This document shows, in pieces, positions 1 through 10,980 of a stretch of DNA of 64,000 bases. The translations under genes and the position numbers were made by a program. The notes under the pieces are model-generated. The model was not told the origin of the DNA. It did not search any database and was given only the letters and a program-made list of their open reading frames with translations. How positions within the stretch are numbered: the stretch's first letter is position 1; every line of letters starts with the position of its first letter. The DNA comes from Artemisia argyi (lineage: Eukaryota; Streptophyta; Magnoliopsida; Asterales; Asteraceae): the NCBI GenBank assembly GCA_030686995.1, contig CM060691.1:58849338-58913337 (forward strand). Direction: 5' to 3'.

Positions 1-991
1 TACACTACATTAACTACTATTAACTACTAAATCCTACTAGCCTTAAAATGGCATACAACAAAGCTATTTATACAAAACTACAATTAGGGTTCCATTTGCT
101 TTATGTTTCTTCTGTGAGCAAATCCCATCCCTCCAATAACTCTGAACTCATCTTAGCCATTAATATTGATTTGGCGCCCAAAAGTGGTGTTTTGCCTGTG
201 AATAAAGAGACAAGTGTACTGGGGATGTTGGGGTTGACTTATGGGGGTTGTAGGGTGGCTTGGTAGGTATTGGGGGATTGTGGAGGAGACAGGAGTGTTG
301 GAGGTACAGGGATGGTTGTCTGGTTTGGCGGCAAAAAGTGAGGAAGGGGGAGGGATGACCATGGTTTGACCCTGGGTAGGTTTATTTTATTTAAAATGGG
401 ATGGGCCTTGGTTGGTGTGGGCTTGGGATGGATCAGTGATATGGATTGGATTTGGGTGGATTTAGTTTGTAATAAGAAAGGTCCATTTGGTTTATTAAAT
501 ATCACAAGGACTAATCTTGCAAATTGTGAAAAATGCAAGGACTGAAAATGCCATCTTTCCATAGATATCATAAGGACCAGACTTGCCATGCTTCATTAAT
601 CCAAGAACCATAAATGAAAGTTTTCCAAAAATGAATATGCCGAGGGCCAAAATTGCCAATTTTGAAAGTCTAGGGACTAAAACTGTAAATTCTCAAAACT
701 TTTTACCCAAGGACTATTTCTGATAAATTTTGACCTTTAAAGGACTTGGGTTGATTTTTCTTGCAAAATAAATGCTCAGGGACTAGTTTTGTCAATTTCT
801 GAAAGTTGGGGGACTGAAACTGCTAATTTTGCAAACTTTGTACGTTTTTCATTTGTTTTTACTCATTTTGCATCTAAAACATATAAAACATAATTTTGAA
901 ATATTTTTAGTATTTTGATGCATTACTGAGTGTTTTTGTATGTTTTTCAGTTCAGATTGACCAAAAATGATGAGTGTTTGAGCACTCATCA
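1..991 (-). mobile_element. Athila-like long LTR, truncated by window edge
   Basis: This is the terminal part of a long LTR of the same superfamily as elements O and P further right. Positions 480-990 carry the same degenerate units (an AGGGACTAATTTTG-like core followed by CAATTTTGAAA), and the segment ends in the same terminal hairpin, arms TGATGAGTG and CACTCATCA with a 6-nt loop (968-991). In element sense it lies on the minus strand and 991 is the first base of the LTR. It interrupts the LINE that resumes at 992; the 5 bases after it, GTCGT, are the expected target-site copy, but the other copy is outside the window. No PPT or PBS follows, so this edge is an outer end. Confidence 0.8.
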
Positions 992-1016
992 GTCGTTCAA
1001 CACTTATCAACGTTTT

Positions 1017-2447
1017 TGATGAGGCGAAAAATGAACCATTTTTAAGAGGTCATTTAAGCCCAAAGTTGAGATTATTGATCAAATATTGCCCTAAATCGTT
1101 CCTTTTGTCATTTTAGGTACTTTTGGAGAGAAATCTGGAAAAGGAAGCATTTTGGACGTTTTTGGAGCATAAAAGTGAAGAAAACGGCAAAGTCTTAATT
1201 TTCCTTGCTGGGAACAGTACCTGACGGCGTCACATGTTCCTTAATGACGGCGTCAAGAGTAATACAAGAGGTGGATGTGGACTATACACGTGACGATCCA
1301 GAGAGTTTTGTGCATTGGAGATGACGGCGTCACCCAAGGCCGTCATGGTCCAAGTATTAGTAACGGCCCAGAAGAAATTTACACATGACGGCGTCAAAAG
1401 TGGATCTAGGCAATCCGATTTCATTATAGGCAGCGAGTTGACGGCGTCACATATTTACACATGACGCCGTCACCCTGTATTATCTATATATAGTTTTCCA
1501 AATTTCATTCATTAGTGTGCAACTTTGAGGGAAAAACCCTAGGCCGATTTTCATAGCTTTTTCAAGGGTTTCAACCCTTTGAAACTTTCATGTTCTATTT
1601 GAGATAAGTACTTTTTCAATTCAATCAATATGTCTATGTGTTGTTTGAATATATCTTACACTTGTCTTCAATTTAACATTCTCGGCTAGATCTCTTTTGT
1701 GTTTGCTTAGATGTAGTGAAACCTAGATGTTAATTATGGGTTGATTGTTTGTTTATAGTTGTTACGGATGATTGTATTCGATGTTAGGCTTAAGAAAACT
1801 GGCAGACTTCTGTTGGTAACATGCTTGAACGTCTTAAGAAACATGATCAGAGGTGTACTATGATTTTTGGTTGTATTTAATGCGTAGGAGAATTCTAATG
1901 ATCCCATGTTAGGAGCTTCTAACGGCTCGACATAGGAGTGAAGTAGGATCCTATAGAGTTAGGGAATATTGTACACGACCCTACGACTAGTATTAAGGAA
2001 TATGACCCGTCATCCATGCAATTGTAACAAGCTATCAACCTATAAAAGATATCTAGGGAGTAATGAAACCTAAGTAAACACAACTTTCCCTATCATTGTT
2101 TACACCACTAGTTTAATTAGTTTCATTTTCATTTATGTTATTTAATTTTGATTGCATTTGTAGTTAATTGGGTTAGTTGGCTTGCAACTAATTCCGCCCA
2201 CTCTTCCAAAAACCGAGATTTTAATTGTTTTTATAAAACATAAAAATACCAAAAGAATCATCCCTCACCTTTAGACTTAGTTTAGGAGACTTTCTAATCC
2301 TAGCGACACTATTCCTAAGTTGAACGATAAATCCCCCGGTACTTGTCACTATACTATACTACAACGATCAGGTACACTGCCTGGTGGGGGTTGTAAGCTT
2401 CTCGAGATCCTTCGAGAGGTAAAGCCTGGTGCGATTCCCACGTATCA
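1017..2447 (+). mobile_element. Solo LTR of family A (1431 bp)
   Basis: A full LTR from TGATGAGGCG to CCCACGTATCA, flanked by a perfect 5-bp duplication GTTTT (1012-1016 and 2448-2452). It is the reverse complement of the LTRs of elements A1 and A2, so its own sense is the plus strand. No internal region is present, so it is the usual product of recombination between the two LTRs of a complete copy. In sense order it holds the TGACG array (1222-1472), a TATA box (1484-1493) and a U5 with a tRNA-Asp-like segment (2353-2367). Confidence 0.9.
1222..1493 (+). promoter_or_regulatory. U3 enhancer-like TGACGSCGTCA array and TATA box of family-A LTR
   Basis: Six exact copies of the palindrome TGACG-S-CGTCA lie at 1222, 1245, 1322, 1386, 1439 and 1462, with degenerate half-sites between (TGACGATCC near 1291, GGCCGTCATG near 1338). 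TGACG is the core of bZIP/TGA (as-1-type) binding sites. CTATATATAG at 1484-1493 follows directly, so the array sits where an LTR enhancer would be. The same arrangement is kept in the LTRs of A1 and A2 on the other strand. Binding by TGA-type bZIP factors is inferred. Confidence 0.6.
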
Positions 2448-3560
2448 GTTTTCCTAGGAAGCCTTGGCATGTATTTTATTTCTCTTTGCAAAGCTCCAGC
2501 TGCTGTTTTGAAATCCTTAGAGAATGCTCATGCATCATTTTTTTAAGGGGGGGGGGGGGGGGTTTCTCGAGACTCAAAAAAGCTCTCCTGGTTGAAATGG
2601 TCTAACATGTTGGCTTCTTTTGATAAAAGGGGTCTAGCTATTGGTAGTCTAAAATCTTTTAACCTTGCTTTGCCTCACAAATGAAGATGGCACTTTTATT
2701 CTAATCCTGATTCTCTATGGATAAAAGTTATTAGAGTTTTGCATGGTATAGAAGGTGGTTTTGATCATAACCGATGCAATTTCAACAGTTTATATTCTAA
2801 GATTATCGGGTCTTCTAATTACTTACATTTGAGTGCTATTCTTCCCATGGATTCCATTCGTTTTCAGGTGGGTTGTGGTTCCCTCATTTGCTTTTGGAAA
2901 GATATTTGGCTTGACATTTCGCCTTTGTGCGTGCGTTTCAATAGGCTATTTTGTTTGGAACAAGAAAAGAATTGTTTGATTGTAGATCGTATTTCAAACG
3001 GGCAATGGACATGGAATTGGTCTTGTAGTATTGTTGGTGTTCGAAACTCTACACATCTAAATAACATGTTACTGGAAATCAGCCAAATTGATGTTAAAGA
3101 AGGTATGGACAAATGCATATGGTCTCTTGCTCAAGATGGGATGTTTTTTGTTGGTGACTTACGTGTCTAATTGATGACCGCACCTTACCCTCATTGGCTA
3201 CTAATACGACATGGGATAAATCCTTTCCTCATAAAGTTAACATCTTCTTATGGCATTTGAAGTTAGATAGGCTCCCACATCGTCTTAATCTTTCATCTAG
3301 AGGTATCGAAATCCCGAAGATTTCTTGTCCCTCTTGCAACGGTAATGTGGAGTCTAATGTTCATAGTTTTTTCGATTGCACTTTTGCTAAGGAGATTTGG
3401 AGGAGTATTAAGAGATGGTGTGATGATTCCTTTCCTCTTTTCGATTCCAATGTTCATTGGATCAATTGGTTGAATTCGTGGCCCGTTTCTAGAGAGAAAA
3501 AATATCGCTTATTCGTTATTATTGCGGCTTCTTTATGGTTCATTTTTCGGTAACGTAATA
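2448..3560 (+). pseudogene. LINE reverse transcriptase C-terminus with zf-RVT domain, degenerate
   Basis: In plants this region of a LINE ORF2 lies after the polymerase domain and carries a zinc-binding module. The translation shows the RT tail near 2450-2540, a GSLICFWKDIW motif near 2877-2910, and a zf-RVT block at 3190-3550. In that block HKVNIFLWHLKLDRLPHRLNL leads to CPSC, then H and C in HSFFDC. Lesions seen are the G tract at 2548-2564, an in-frame TGA near 2681 (where Trp is usual), a stop at 3168-3170 with a frame change, and a stop near 3552. It is non-functional. Confidence 0.8.
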
Positions 3561-4220
3561 GTGCCACTTTTAACTCCCACTCTTGAGGAAAAGTGACATT
3601 TTCAACTACATTCGCTTGTATTCTTTTTCTTGGCTTAAGTATAGAGGTAGTTTATCTAGTAGTTTGAATGATTGGCTTAAATCTCCTATTAATTTTCTAG
3701 CGCCTTGCTAGTTTCTTTTAATAAATTTGCAGCCATTCAAAAAAAGAAAAACAAATTGTTAACGGTAACTAACTATCTCACATTATATATAAAAATCAAA
3801 TCAATCTCACAATGTCTTAAGCAAAACTTGATTCCACAATAATTTATTTGAGGAACATTCTTATACACGGAGTACCATTAAGACCAGGGCCGGATTTTAG
3901 GGCGTGCAGAGTGTGCAACAGGATAGGGCCTCCAAAATTTTGGGCCCTCTGATGTTAAAAATGAAATGCTGATTTAATTATGGTTTTACAAAAAAATTGA
4001 TGAACTTAAGATATTTGATTTTATAGAAGCAAAACAAAGATCAACTTCAAGTGATTTAATGGGGAAAAAAAAGTAACAAGCATGATACACGGAACGGTTG
4101 AGGAAGATGATGAATATGGGTAATATATAGTTTTCATCCTAAGGTTTATGGTTTTTTACATTTTTGTCCTTCTATTTTAGTTGTAGTTCTAAATAAGTAC
4201 AAATGGGTAACTCAGATTAA

Positions 4221-5179
4221 TTTTTTTTGACCGGCGAAAAATTGAATTTATTACCTTTAAAAGAACCATTAACAATATTGTAGCTAACATCATCATCAAA
4301 ATGTTCGCAATGGCAAAAAGTAAAACCAGCTAACATACATTAAATAAAGACTCCATCTCTAACAGTAAACTTATCTCAGCAGAGAGATTGAGTTGGGTCT
4401 TCGAATGACTTTAAGATGTTGATATCAGTTGGTTTGTTTGAAGCTTGCAGCCACAGAAAGCTTTGAATCTGAATATGAGTTCCTATCTTACTCGGACAAC
4501 AATATCGGCTGTTAAATACCGCTTCGTTCCTTGCTAACCAAATATGCAATACTATGAATTTGACCACGACCTTCCATTGAAAACTAATTCTTTTCACTCT
4601 ATGTGGGTTGCACATTAACAAACTTTCAAATGTTCTTGGAAGAGGAGATTCAATCCCGAACCATTTAAAAATGAAACACCATACTAGCCAACTCCAGTAG
4701 CAATGTAGCAAAATGTGGTTTTCTGACTCTATATTACTGCACCATTCGCACTCCAGGTCTACTCCTTGAAGATCCATACCCCTCGATGCTAATAGTTCTT
4801 TTGTTAGCAGACCTTTTTGACAAACCAACCAACAAAATAGTTGTAATTTTAGAGGAATACCTTTTAGCCAAACATCCCTTAGCCAAAGACTGCACGAGTA
4901 ACAACTTCCGTCTTCTATAATTTCTTTAGCTGCTTTTCTTTAGCTGCTTTAACGGAATAATTGCAGTTTTCCCCCTACCCAACTAAATTTATCTCGTTGG
5001 TTGTATTCACCTCGTACTTATCCAGAATCTTAAGAAATTCCTTCTCCTGAACAATCCCCCAACTATATAACCTTCTTCTAAACTTGATTTCGCCAAAACT
5101 TCTCTCTTCACGGGGATTTAATTCGGTGAATTCATTGACAAAGCTCCCTTTGTTGATCGAAAGTGAGTATAATTGAGGG
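4221..5179 (-). mobile_element. LINE 3' fragment (5'-truncated insertion)
   Basis: On the minus strand the unit ends in an A tail (T8 at 4221-4228 on plus). It is flanked by a 12-bp duplication with one mismatch, AACTCAGATTAA (4209-4220) and AACTCGGATTAA (5180-5191). The tail, long TSD and 5' truncation are hallmarks of target-primed LINE insertion. It sits inside the hAT element, so it is younger. About 450 bp of it still reads as zf-RVT coding sequence. Confidence 0.75.
4376..4930 (-). pseudogene. LINE zf-RVT domain remnant
   Basis: An open frame of 150 codons lies at 4376-4828, and the same protein similarity continues upstream to about 4930. A KLQLFCWLVCQKGLLTKELL stretch leads to a zinc module with C-X2-C (CEWCS), then H and C in HILLHC. 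The following W-rich segment and WLARNEAVF are typical of the end of plant LINE ORF2. It is from a different LINE lineage than the copy at 2448-3560 and lies on the opposite strand. No polymerase domain is left, so it is dead. Confidence 0.75.
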
Positions 5180-5725
5180 AACTCGGATTAATACTTTCAA
5201 CCCATGTATAGAAAAAACTATTTAGAAATAGTCCAATTTGTTTTTCTAGTGAAATTTTATGTACGTTCTCCATCAAAAAAAATTATATAATGCCATTCAT
5301 TTTTTTTTTCTTTTTCTTTTTTGATACGTAGCTTTTCCTATATAGCTTTTTGAATCTTTCTTGTTGCTCGAGAGGCCTATATTGTCAAAATGGCACAGGG
5401 CCTCAAAATTCACGGGACGACTCTGATTAAAACAAAAACCCTTTGATATTAATAACAAATTCTATTACTTTTGGTATATGCAACATGCAAGTGAGCGATA
5501 AGAAGAATGATGTTATTGTCACACTATTTATTTCCAAATTAATCTATTCAAACAAACCAGATTAAGATCATTCATCGTTAAATTATTTCAATTCTTTTCT
5601 AAAAGAAGTGCTCCTTCCCTCTCACTTTAATAGACCACCAACAACATTTATATGATTTATAATAGATTCAATGAATTTGGACATTTGATGATTAGAAAGA
5701 CAAGATTACCCTTTGTATGCATTAT

Positions 5726-7130
5726 TAATGCGTGGGAATTGCACCAGGCTTTACCTCTCGAGGGATCTCGAGAAGCTTACAACCCCCACCAGGCAGTGTA
5801 CCTGATCGTTGTAGTATAGTATAGTGACAAGTACCGGGGGATTGATCGTTCAGCTAGGAATAGTGTCGCTAGGATTAGAAAACCTAAATACTAGTTCTAA
5901 AGGTGAGGGATGATTATTTTTGTATTTTTATATTTTTTAGAAAGCAAGTAAAAATCTCGGGTTTGAAGGATTTGGGCGGAATTAGTTGCTAGTCAACTAA
6001 CCCAATACTAAGATGCAATCAAAATAAAATACTAGAAATGAAAATAAGCTAAATTATACTAAGGTTATGAGCAATAAGTGGAGAAAATGTGTTTACTTAG
6101 ATTTCACTACTCCCTAGACATCTTTTGCAAGTTAATTACTTGTTATAGTTGCATGGATGACGGATTGTATTCCTTAATACCATTCATGGGGTATCGCACA
6201 TAACTCCCCAATTCTATGAGCTCTTATCTCCTCCTACACCATGCCCCGCACAACTATAGGGATTGTAAACAGTGGCTCATGCATTAAATACAACCAATAA
6301 AGACCTTAGTGCAATAGGTTCATGTTTCCTAAGACGTTCGAGCATGTTACCATTTGGAGATCTGCCAGTTTTCTTAAGCCTAACATATAAATTCATTCAT
6401 CCAAAACAAACTATAAACAAGTAATCAACATATAATCAACATCTAGGTTTCATTAGATCCAAGCAAACACAAGATAGATCTAGCCTAGCATGATGGAATT
6501 AATACAAGAACAAGATATAGACAACCAACACATAGACATATTGATTGAATTAAAAGAACACTTATCTTAATTACATATGAAAGGTATCAAGGGGTTGGAA
6601 CCCTTGAAAAACCTGTAAAATTCGCACCAAGTTCGTACTAGAGTTTCTCCAAAACTTCTCTTTTTTTAATGTGAAAATTAGAAAACTATATATAGGAAAA
6701 GGGGTTTGACGGCGTCAAGACCAACCTTGTGACGCCGTCACCTCGCCGCCAAAACTCTTCTCGGACTGCCTTGATCTACATTTGACGCCGTCAAGTGATA
6801 ATCATTTCCAGGCCGTCATGACTTTTACTCTTGACGCCCTACTTCGTGACGCCTTTAAATCTTTACTGGATCGTCATGGAATTTTGCTCTTGACGCCGTC
6901 AGGAAATTACTCTTGACGCCGTCACCTACTGTTCCCAGCATGGAAAATTAAGACTTTGGCGTTTTCTTCACTTTTATGCTCAAAAAACGTCCGAATTGCT
7001 TCCTTTTCCAGATTTTACTCCAAAAGTACCTAAAATCACAAAAGGAACGATTTAGGGCAATATTTGATCAAATAAATTCAATTCCGGGCTTAAATAACCC
7101 CCTAAAAATGGATCATTTTTCGCCTCATCA
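5726..7130 (-). repeat. 3' LTR of element A1 (family A)
   Basis: 1405 bp from TAATGCGTGGG (TGATGCGTGGG in the partner) to CGCCTCATCA on the plus strand; its sense is minus. The TGACGSCGTCA array is at 6707-6923 with five exact copies, next to the TATA box at about 6688-6696. The tRNA-Asp-like segment lies at 5806-5820. Small open frames inside it are not conserved as proteins. Confidence 0.9.
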
Positions 7131-7721
7131 TATACCCTTACACTTGAGATTTGTTTGTCCTCAAGCAAATGCGCTTTTATTCTAGTCAAAATACAAGTTA
7201 GGGGTCATTTAACACTAATATAGAAGTAATTACAATAAATAATCGTTCCACTAAAGACCAATAGACAAGCACGGAGGTCATACACAAGTACCTCACAAAT
7301 AGTGTTTAGATACTCACATCTCTCGGGTGTAATAAAGTGTAAATTACAATATGGAAACGGAAGATATCTCTCACTACCTGTCATAGCAAAATAGATTACC
7401 ATAGGCTTGGGAAAGGATCAAACCTCCACCACATGGCGTAAGCACCTAGGATAAACTATCAAAGAGGTCTTTTAAAGGGTTGTAACGTTAGGTGTAGGGA
7501 TATGAAATACACGGTTTTGTTTGATAAAGAAAGTTTTTACTGGTGGCGAGTTAACAATCTTGGTTAATTACATGTACAATGTGGCGTTGCTAAGCCAAGA
7601 CTAGACTCGACTTAAGCTAATAAATGAAAAATAACAAAAACATAAAATGAACATAGAATGAAAAGGGATGGTAGTCCGTATGTTTTTTCTCTTTTTCTTT
7701 TCTATTTTTTTTTCTTTTTCT

Positions 7722-7773
<52 letters not shown>

Positions 7774-9613
7774 ATACACTCTTACCCTATCATCCAAAAT
7801 AATACATCATAGGGAATGAATATTCCCCTTACACTTGAATCTTTACATACTTTACAATAAACTAAACTAATGACTCGAATTAAGAAAATCAAAACACTTG
7901 GAGCACTTTTAAGATTAACGTACGTATGGGGGTAATAAATGGTGTTCTTCCCCATTACTCCATAAAATAAGTACTTTACCCATGAGTCCCAATCGTCCCA
8001 ATACAATATGTACAAGGATATGACTCGACTTAAGCAACCATGTAATCAATTAGATAGTTAACTTAGGGTTTAACAAATAACAATAATGCACTAAAAATGA
8101 GCGCATACACGGAAGGCTAAGGCGATTTGGTTGTACATTTAAGTGGGGTGTAACAAATTCTTCCTTTAAGTAAAATGCTTAAAGTTAGAAACGAAAGGAT
8201 AGGCTAGGAGGGGTGTACTAGGGGTTTCGTGTACTAAAAATGAGTACAACGCTAAGGGTTTGGGAAAAATTAGTTGACTTAACTAGCCAAGTAATATGAC
8301 TTAAATGGTCAAGTAATTATAATACGGGTTTAACACAAGGGTGATCCTAATGCCTCTTATCATGTAGTAAATCCTACCACACGGATGTAGTCTCACTAGC
8401 GGTCTCGGGATGCATCACTAACGCAAGTTCTAGAATCTAAATGCTACCGGTACACTCATAAGCACTAATAGTAAATGCTTTTCCTTTCAAATCTAAAGGC
8501 GAACCTCACATATTTGGGTGGAAATTTTTTTTGAATATACGGTTATGTGCTAGTCATACAATCTCCTATCCATGAGACGCTTGCTATGGCTAAAGTTTCA
8601 CTCCTAAATGTTGTAAAAAATTTTAAATTTGGCGCTAAAATTGCACTAACAAGTATTTCTCATAGTTTTATTACACATCTACCATCAAACAAAACAAACT
8701 CAAGCGAAAGTGCATATGTAAGGTATCATCTTTTTACCCTCCCCTTACACTTAAGATGAACATTGTCCCAAATGTTCAAGTAAAGAATGTAAAAGTGAAA
8801 TAAGTAAAAAGAATGAAATCAAATACTCCCCTGATTCGCTCGGTATGGATAATAAGGTGGCCAGGTTAAATCTTCCTCCAAAAAAATGAACAATCAAAGC
8901 TTCCCTTCCAGAATAATAATCATCTTCTTGTCATATATAACCTGTTAAACCTGAGAAAACAGACAAGACAACCTCGCATAAAATCGGCGGCATCCTATAT
9001 AAGTTACTAAATCCTAGAAAACAAGATAAGATATAATGCTTGTGAAATGAAGTTTGCAGATCTCCTGGAGATTATAAAACTTAATAATTCACAAAAACCA
9101 TAAGACTCCGTTAGAAAAACAAAACCGGTAAAATTTCCAGATTTTTACACCTGACGCCGTCAAGAGTTAACTCGTGACGCCGTCAGGATTGACCTGCAGA
9201 AATTCTTATGTTAAGTTTCCGGAAAATTTCTGGAAAAACTTGGTCCTACTTCCTGGAAAATCCTGCAAAACTTCATTATGACTCAATACAAGCATTTGAC
9301 TCTAACAAATACGAATATACATGTTCATTTAATATTGTGGAGAATCATGATCGGTTTGTTTCTTAAAAACATATTTGGGGTCTCCCCTTACACTTATCTT
9401 TTGCAAAAATACTTTTAGGTGGAGTTAAGACTAGGCCAAAACAACAAAGTAAAGTATTTCCACATTTTAATTGAGAAACATGATCTACCAACAATAAAAA
9501 CTAAGCATGCATATGGAAGCAAATAACAAATAAACAAAATAAAATCACACAAAACATGGGTTGCCTCCCAAGAAGCACTTGTTTTTGTTCGAGTCACGAG
9601 CCTGACTCTACCC
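7131..9613 (-). other. Element A1 interior without coding sequence
   Basis: About 2.5 kb between the 3' LTR and the gag-like frame, closely matched by 36529-39000 of element A2. It includes a poly-T tract (7725-7771) and a TGACGCCGTCA pair near 9153 and 9175. Purine-rich strings in sense (AGTGTAAGGGTATA next to the LTR, GTGTAAGGGGA at other places) resemble polypurine tracts. Short open frames shared with A2 look like common descent rather than protein selection. Confidence 0.7.
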
Positions 9614-10735
9614 TTATTTAACGGAAATAGGGGAGGTTTTTCCTACACTTAGGATTAAGTGCGGGTGGAAGTAGCGATACACACCCTTAGGGTGGAAATA
9701 TGCCTCATGAGGAAAGAGTGGTGGATGAATTATATGCTCAAAGGTGTGTGCTCCTATCATCATAACCTTACCTAATTCAACCGGGTTAATGGGTGAATTA
9801 AGATTTTCTCCTAGAAAGGGATCATTTTTGATCAACTTCAAGAGATTACAAGTTGGGGATCCATCTTGACCTAATAAACCCGGTTTAAACCCATAATGTT
9901 TCTTATGATCAATCATAAATGGGTGATGTAAGCATGTAAGGTCATTTTCCACTCCTATATTGGCTTCCTCTCTACAAGGCTTAGAGTCCACTACCTTTGT
10001 CTTAAGACTACCCGGACTATATGGTTTGATGGATGGATCGGAACCTATTTCAATTTCTACATTTTCATCCAAGGATGGAAGATTAGGTAACGGTTTTGGT
10101 TGAGGCTCCGGTTCATCAAAACTAGGAACTTCCTTAGAACTAAGAGTAAGGTTATCATTATAAGTATTCAAACCTATATCCTCTAGTTGTGTTTGGTTCA
10201 AAGGTTCTGCCTCTATTGGGGTTCCTAAAGTCTCTTCTACTTCATCCGAATAAGTCACGAGCGGTGTATATGCCTCAAATGATGGTAGGACTTGTGGGGT
10301 ACTTGGTGGGTTTAAATTTTCAACTCTATCCTCCATCTTATCAGGATTACCAATGTGCTCAGCTCGTATTGTGGTGAAATCAAACCACCCCGTGTGCCCA
10401 GTTATCTCATCTATAAGTTTATCCCCAAACAATCTTTTTGCTTGTTCCCTTAAACTTACTATCAATTGATCCGTAACAACGTTTGTTGGGTTGTCCATTT
10501 TTTTGGCAAGTCTGGCACAATTCTCTATGGTTTCCCATGCTTCATCAGCACTTAATCCCCAAAGGTCCCTATCTGCGGCATGGTCGATGTCCATTTTGGT
10601 ATAGTGGTCGACATGATGGTAAAATATTTTAATTTGGGACCACAGATCGAAATAATGATGAGGGACTTTTCGGAGTAAATATTTAAAACGAGCCCATGCA
10701 TCATAGATAGGTTCATCCTCATGTTGTTTAAACAT
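9614..10735 (-). CDS. gag-like protein of non-autonomous element A1, N-terminally truncated
   Basis: The first about 100 residues match the second half of a plant retrotransposon gag domain: YDAWARFKYLL, then a Q-[IV]-F-Y helix, as in the gag of A2. The first half of gag is gone: just upstream the sequence departs from A2 near 10740, consistent with a deletion of about 450 bp. The zinc knuckle is also missing. The remaining 270 residues are a Pro/Glu-rich linker and a His/Tyr-rich C-terminus (HPPLFPHEAYFHPKGVYRYF). I recall similar proteins in Asteraceae but know no function. There is no catalytic domain. The first ATG is at 10735, but the true start of the ancestral gag lay further upstream. 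Expression and role are unproven. Confidence 0.7.
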   Translation of the reverse strand: MFKQHEDEPIYDAWARFKYLLRKVPHHYFDLWSQIKIFYHHVDHYTKMDIDHAADRDLWGLSADEAWETIENCARLAKKMDNPTNVVTDQLIVSLREQAKRLFGDKLIDEITGHTGWFDFTTIRAEHIGNPDKMEDRVENLNPPSTPQVLPSFEAYTPLVTYSDEVEETLGTPIEAEPLNQTQLEDIGLNTYNDNLTLSSKEVPSFDEPEPQPKPLPNLPSLDENVEIEIGSDPSIKPYSPGSLKTKVVDSKPCREEANIGVENDLTCLHHPFMIDHKKHYGFKPGLLGQDGSPTCNLLKLIKNDPFLGENLNSPINPVELGKVMMIGAHTFEHIIHPPLFPHEAYFHPKGVYRYFHPHLILSVGKTSPISVK

Positions 10736-10955
10736 CAAGATGTCATTTGGAGTGGGTGAATTTCATGGTTGGTAGTATGGTGGATTCGCGTTCTCCATAA
10801 TGGCTAATGGAATAGTCAATGGAAAGGTTTTTACAAACAAAGACACAAAGAAAAGATAGACTAAAGAAAACCTAAAAATAAAAATAAAGTCTTACTAGAA
10901 AGGAATCTAGCAAGTAGACCTAATAAAAAGAAATTCTAACCTAGACAATAACTAT

Positions 10956-10974
10956 TCCCCCGGCTGCGGCGCCA
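10956..10974 (-). promoter_or_regulatory. Primer-binding site of A1 (tRNA-Asp type)
   Basis: In sense it reads TGGCGCCGCAGCCGGGGGA, six bases inside the 5' LTR. Plant tRNA-Asp ends CCCCGGCAACGGCGCCA (from memory), so the fit is good with two mismatches. tRNA-Asp priming is typical of the Athila group. Confidence 0.75.
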
Positions 10975-10980
10975 AAAACT

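Larger units (their letters stand above)
992..3740 (+). mobile_element. LINE (non-LTR retrotransposon), 3' portion, interrupted
   Basis: This is the 3' part of a LINE-type reverse transcriptase unit. Skipping the solo LTR at 1017-2447 (and one TSD copy), translation reads through a typical RT C-terminus (GGR-like, then LGSLGMYFISLCKAP). It continues into a zf-RVT domain and ends near 3740 in an A-rich tail. The left part is cut by the Athila-like LTR ending at 991. The element is dead: stops, frame changes and a long G tract (2548-2564) disrupt it. The LTR insertions into it must be younger than the LINE. Confidence 0.75.
3885..5425. mobile_element. Non-autonomous hAT-like element, holding a LINE insertion
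   Basis: The termini are imperfect inverted repeats: CAGGGCCGGATTTT on the left, and CAGAGTCGTCCCGT reading inward from the right. They are flanked by near-identical 8-bp duplications ATTAAGAC (3877-3884) and ATTAAAAC (5426-5433). An 8-bp TSD with CAG-starting ends fits hAT. No transposase is seen. Removing the LINE at 4221-5179 leaves about 570 bp, the size of a deletion derivative or MITE. Confidence 0.65.

Noticed and set aside
5806..5850. A tRNA-Asp gene
   Set aside because: Only the first about 15 nt plus an AGTA match. Anticodon and T arms are missing, and the A box is disrupted by an extra ATAGT.
7205..7402. 65-codon frame repeated at 36603-36800
   Set aside because: It is conserved only because A1 and A2 share the whole non-coding interior. 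Flanking DNA is equally conserved, so there is no sign of protein selection.
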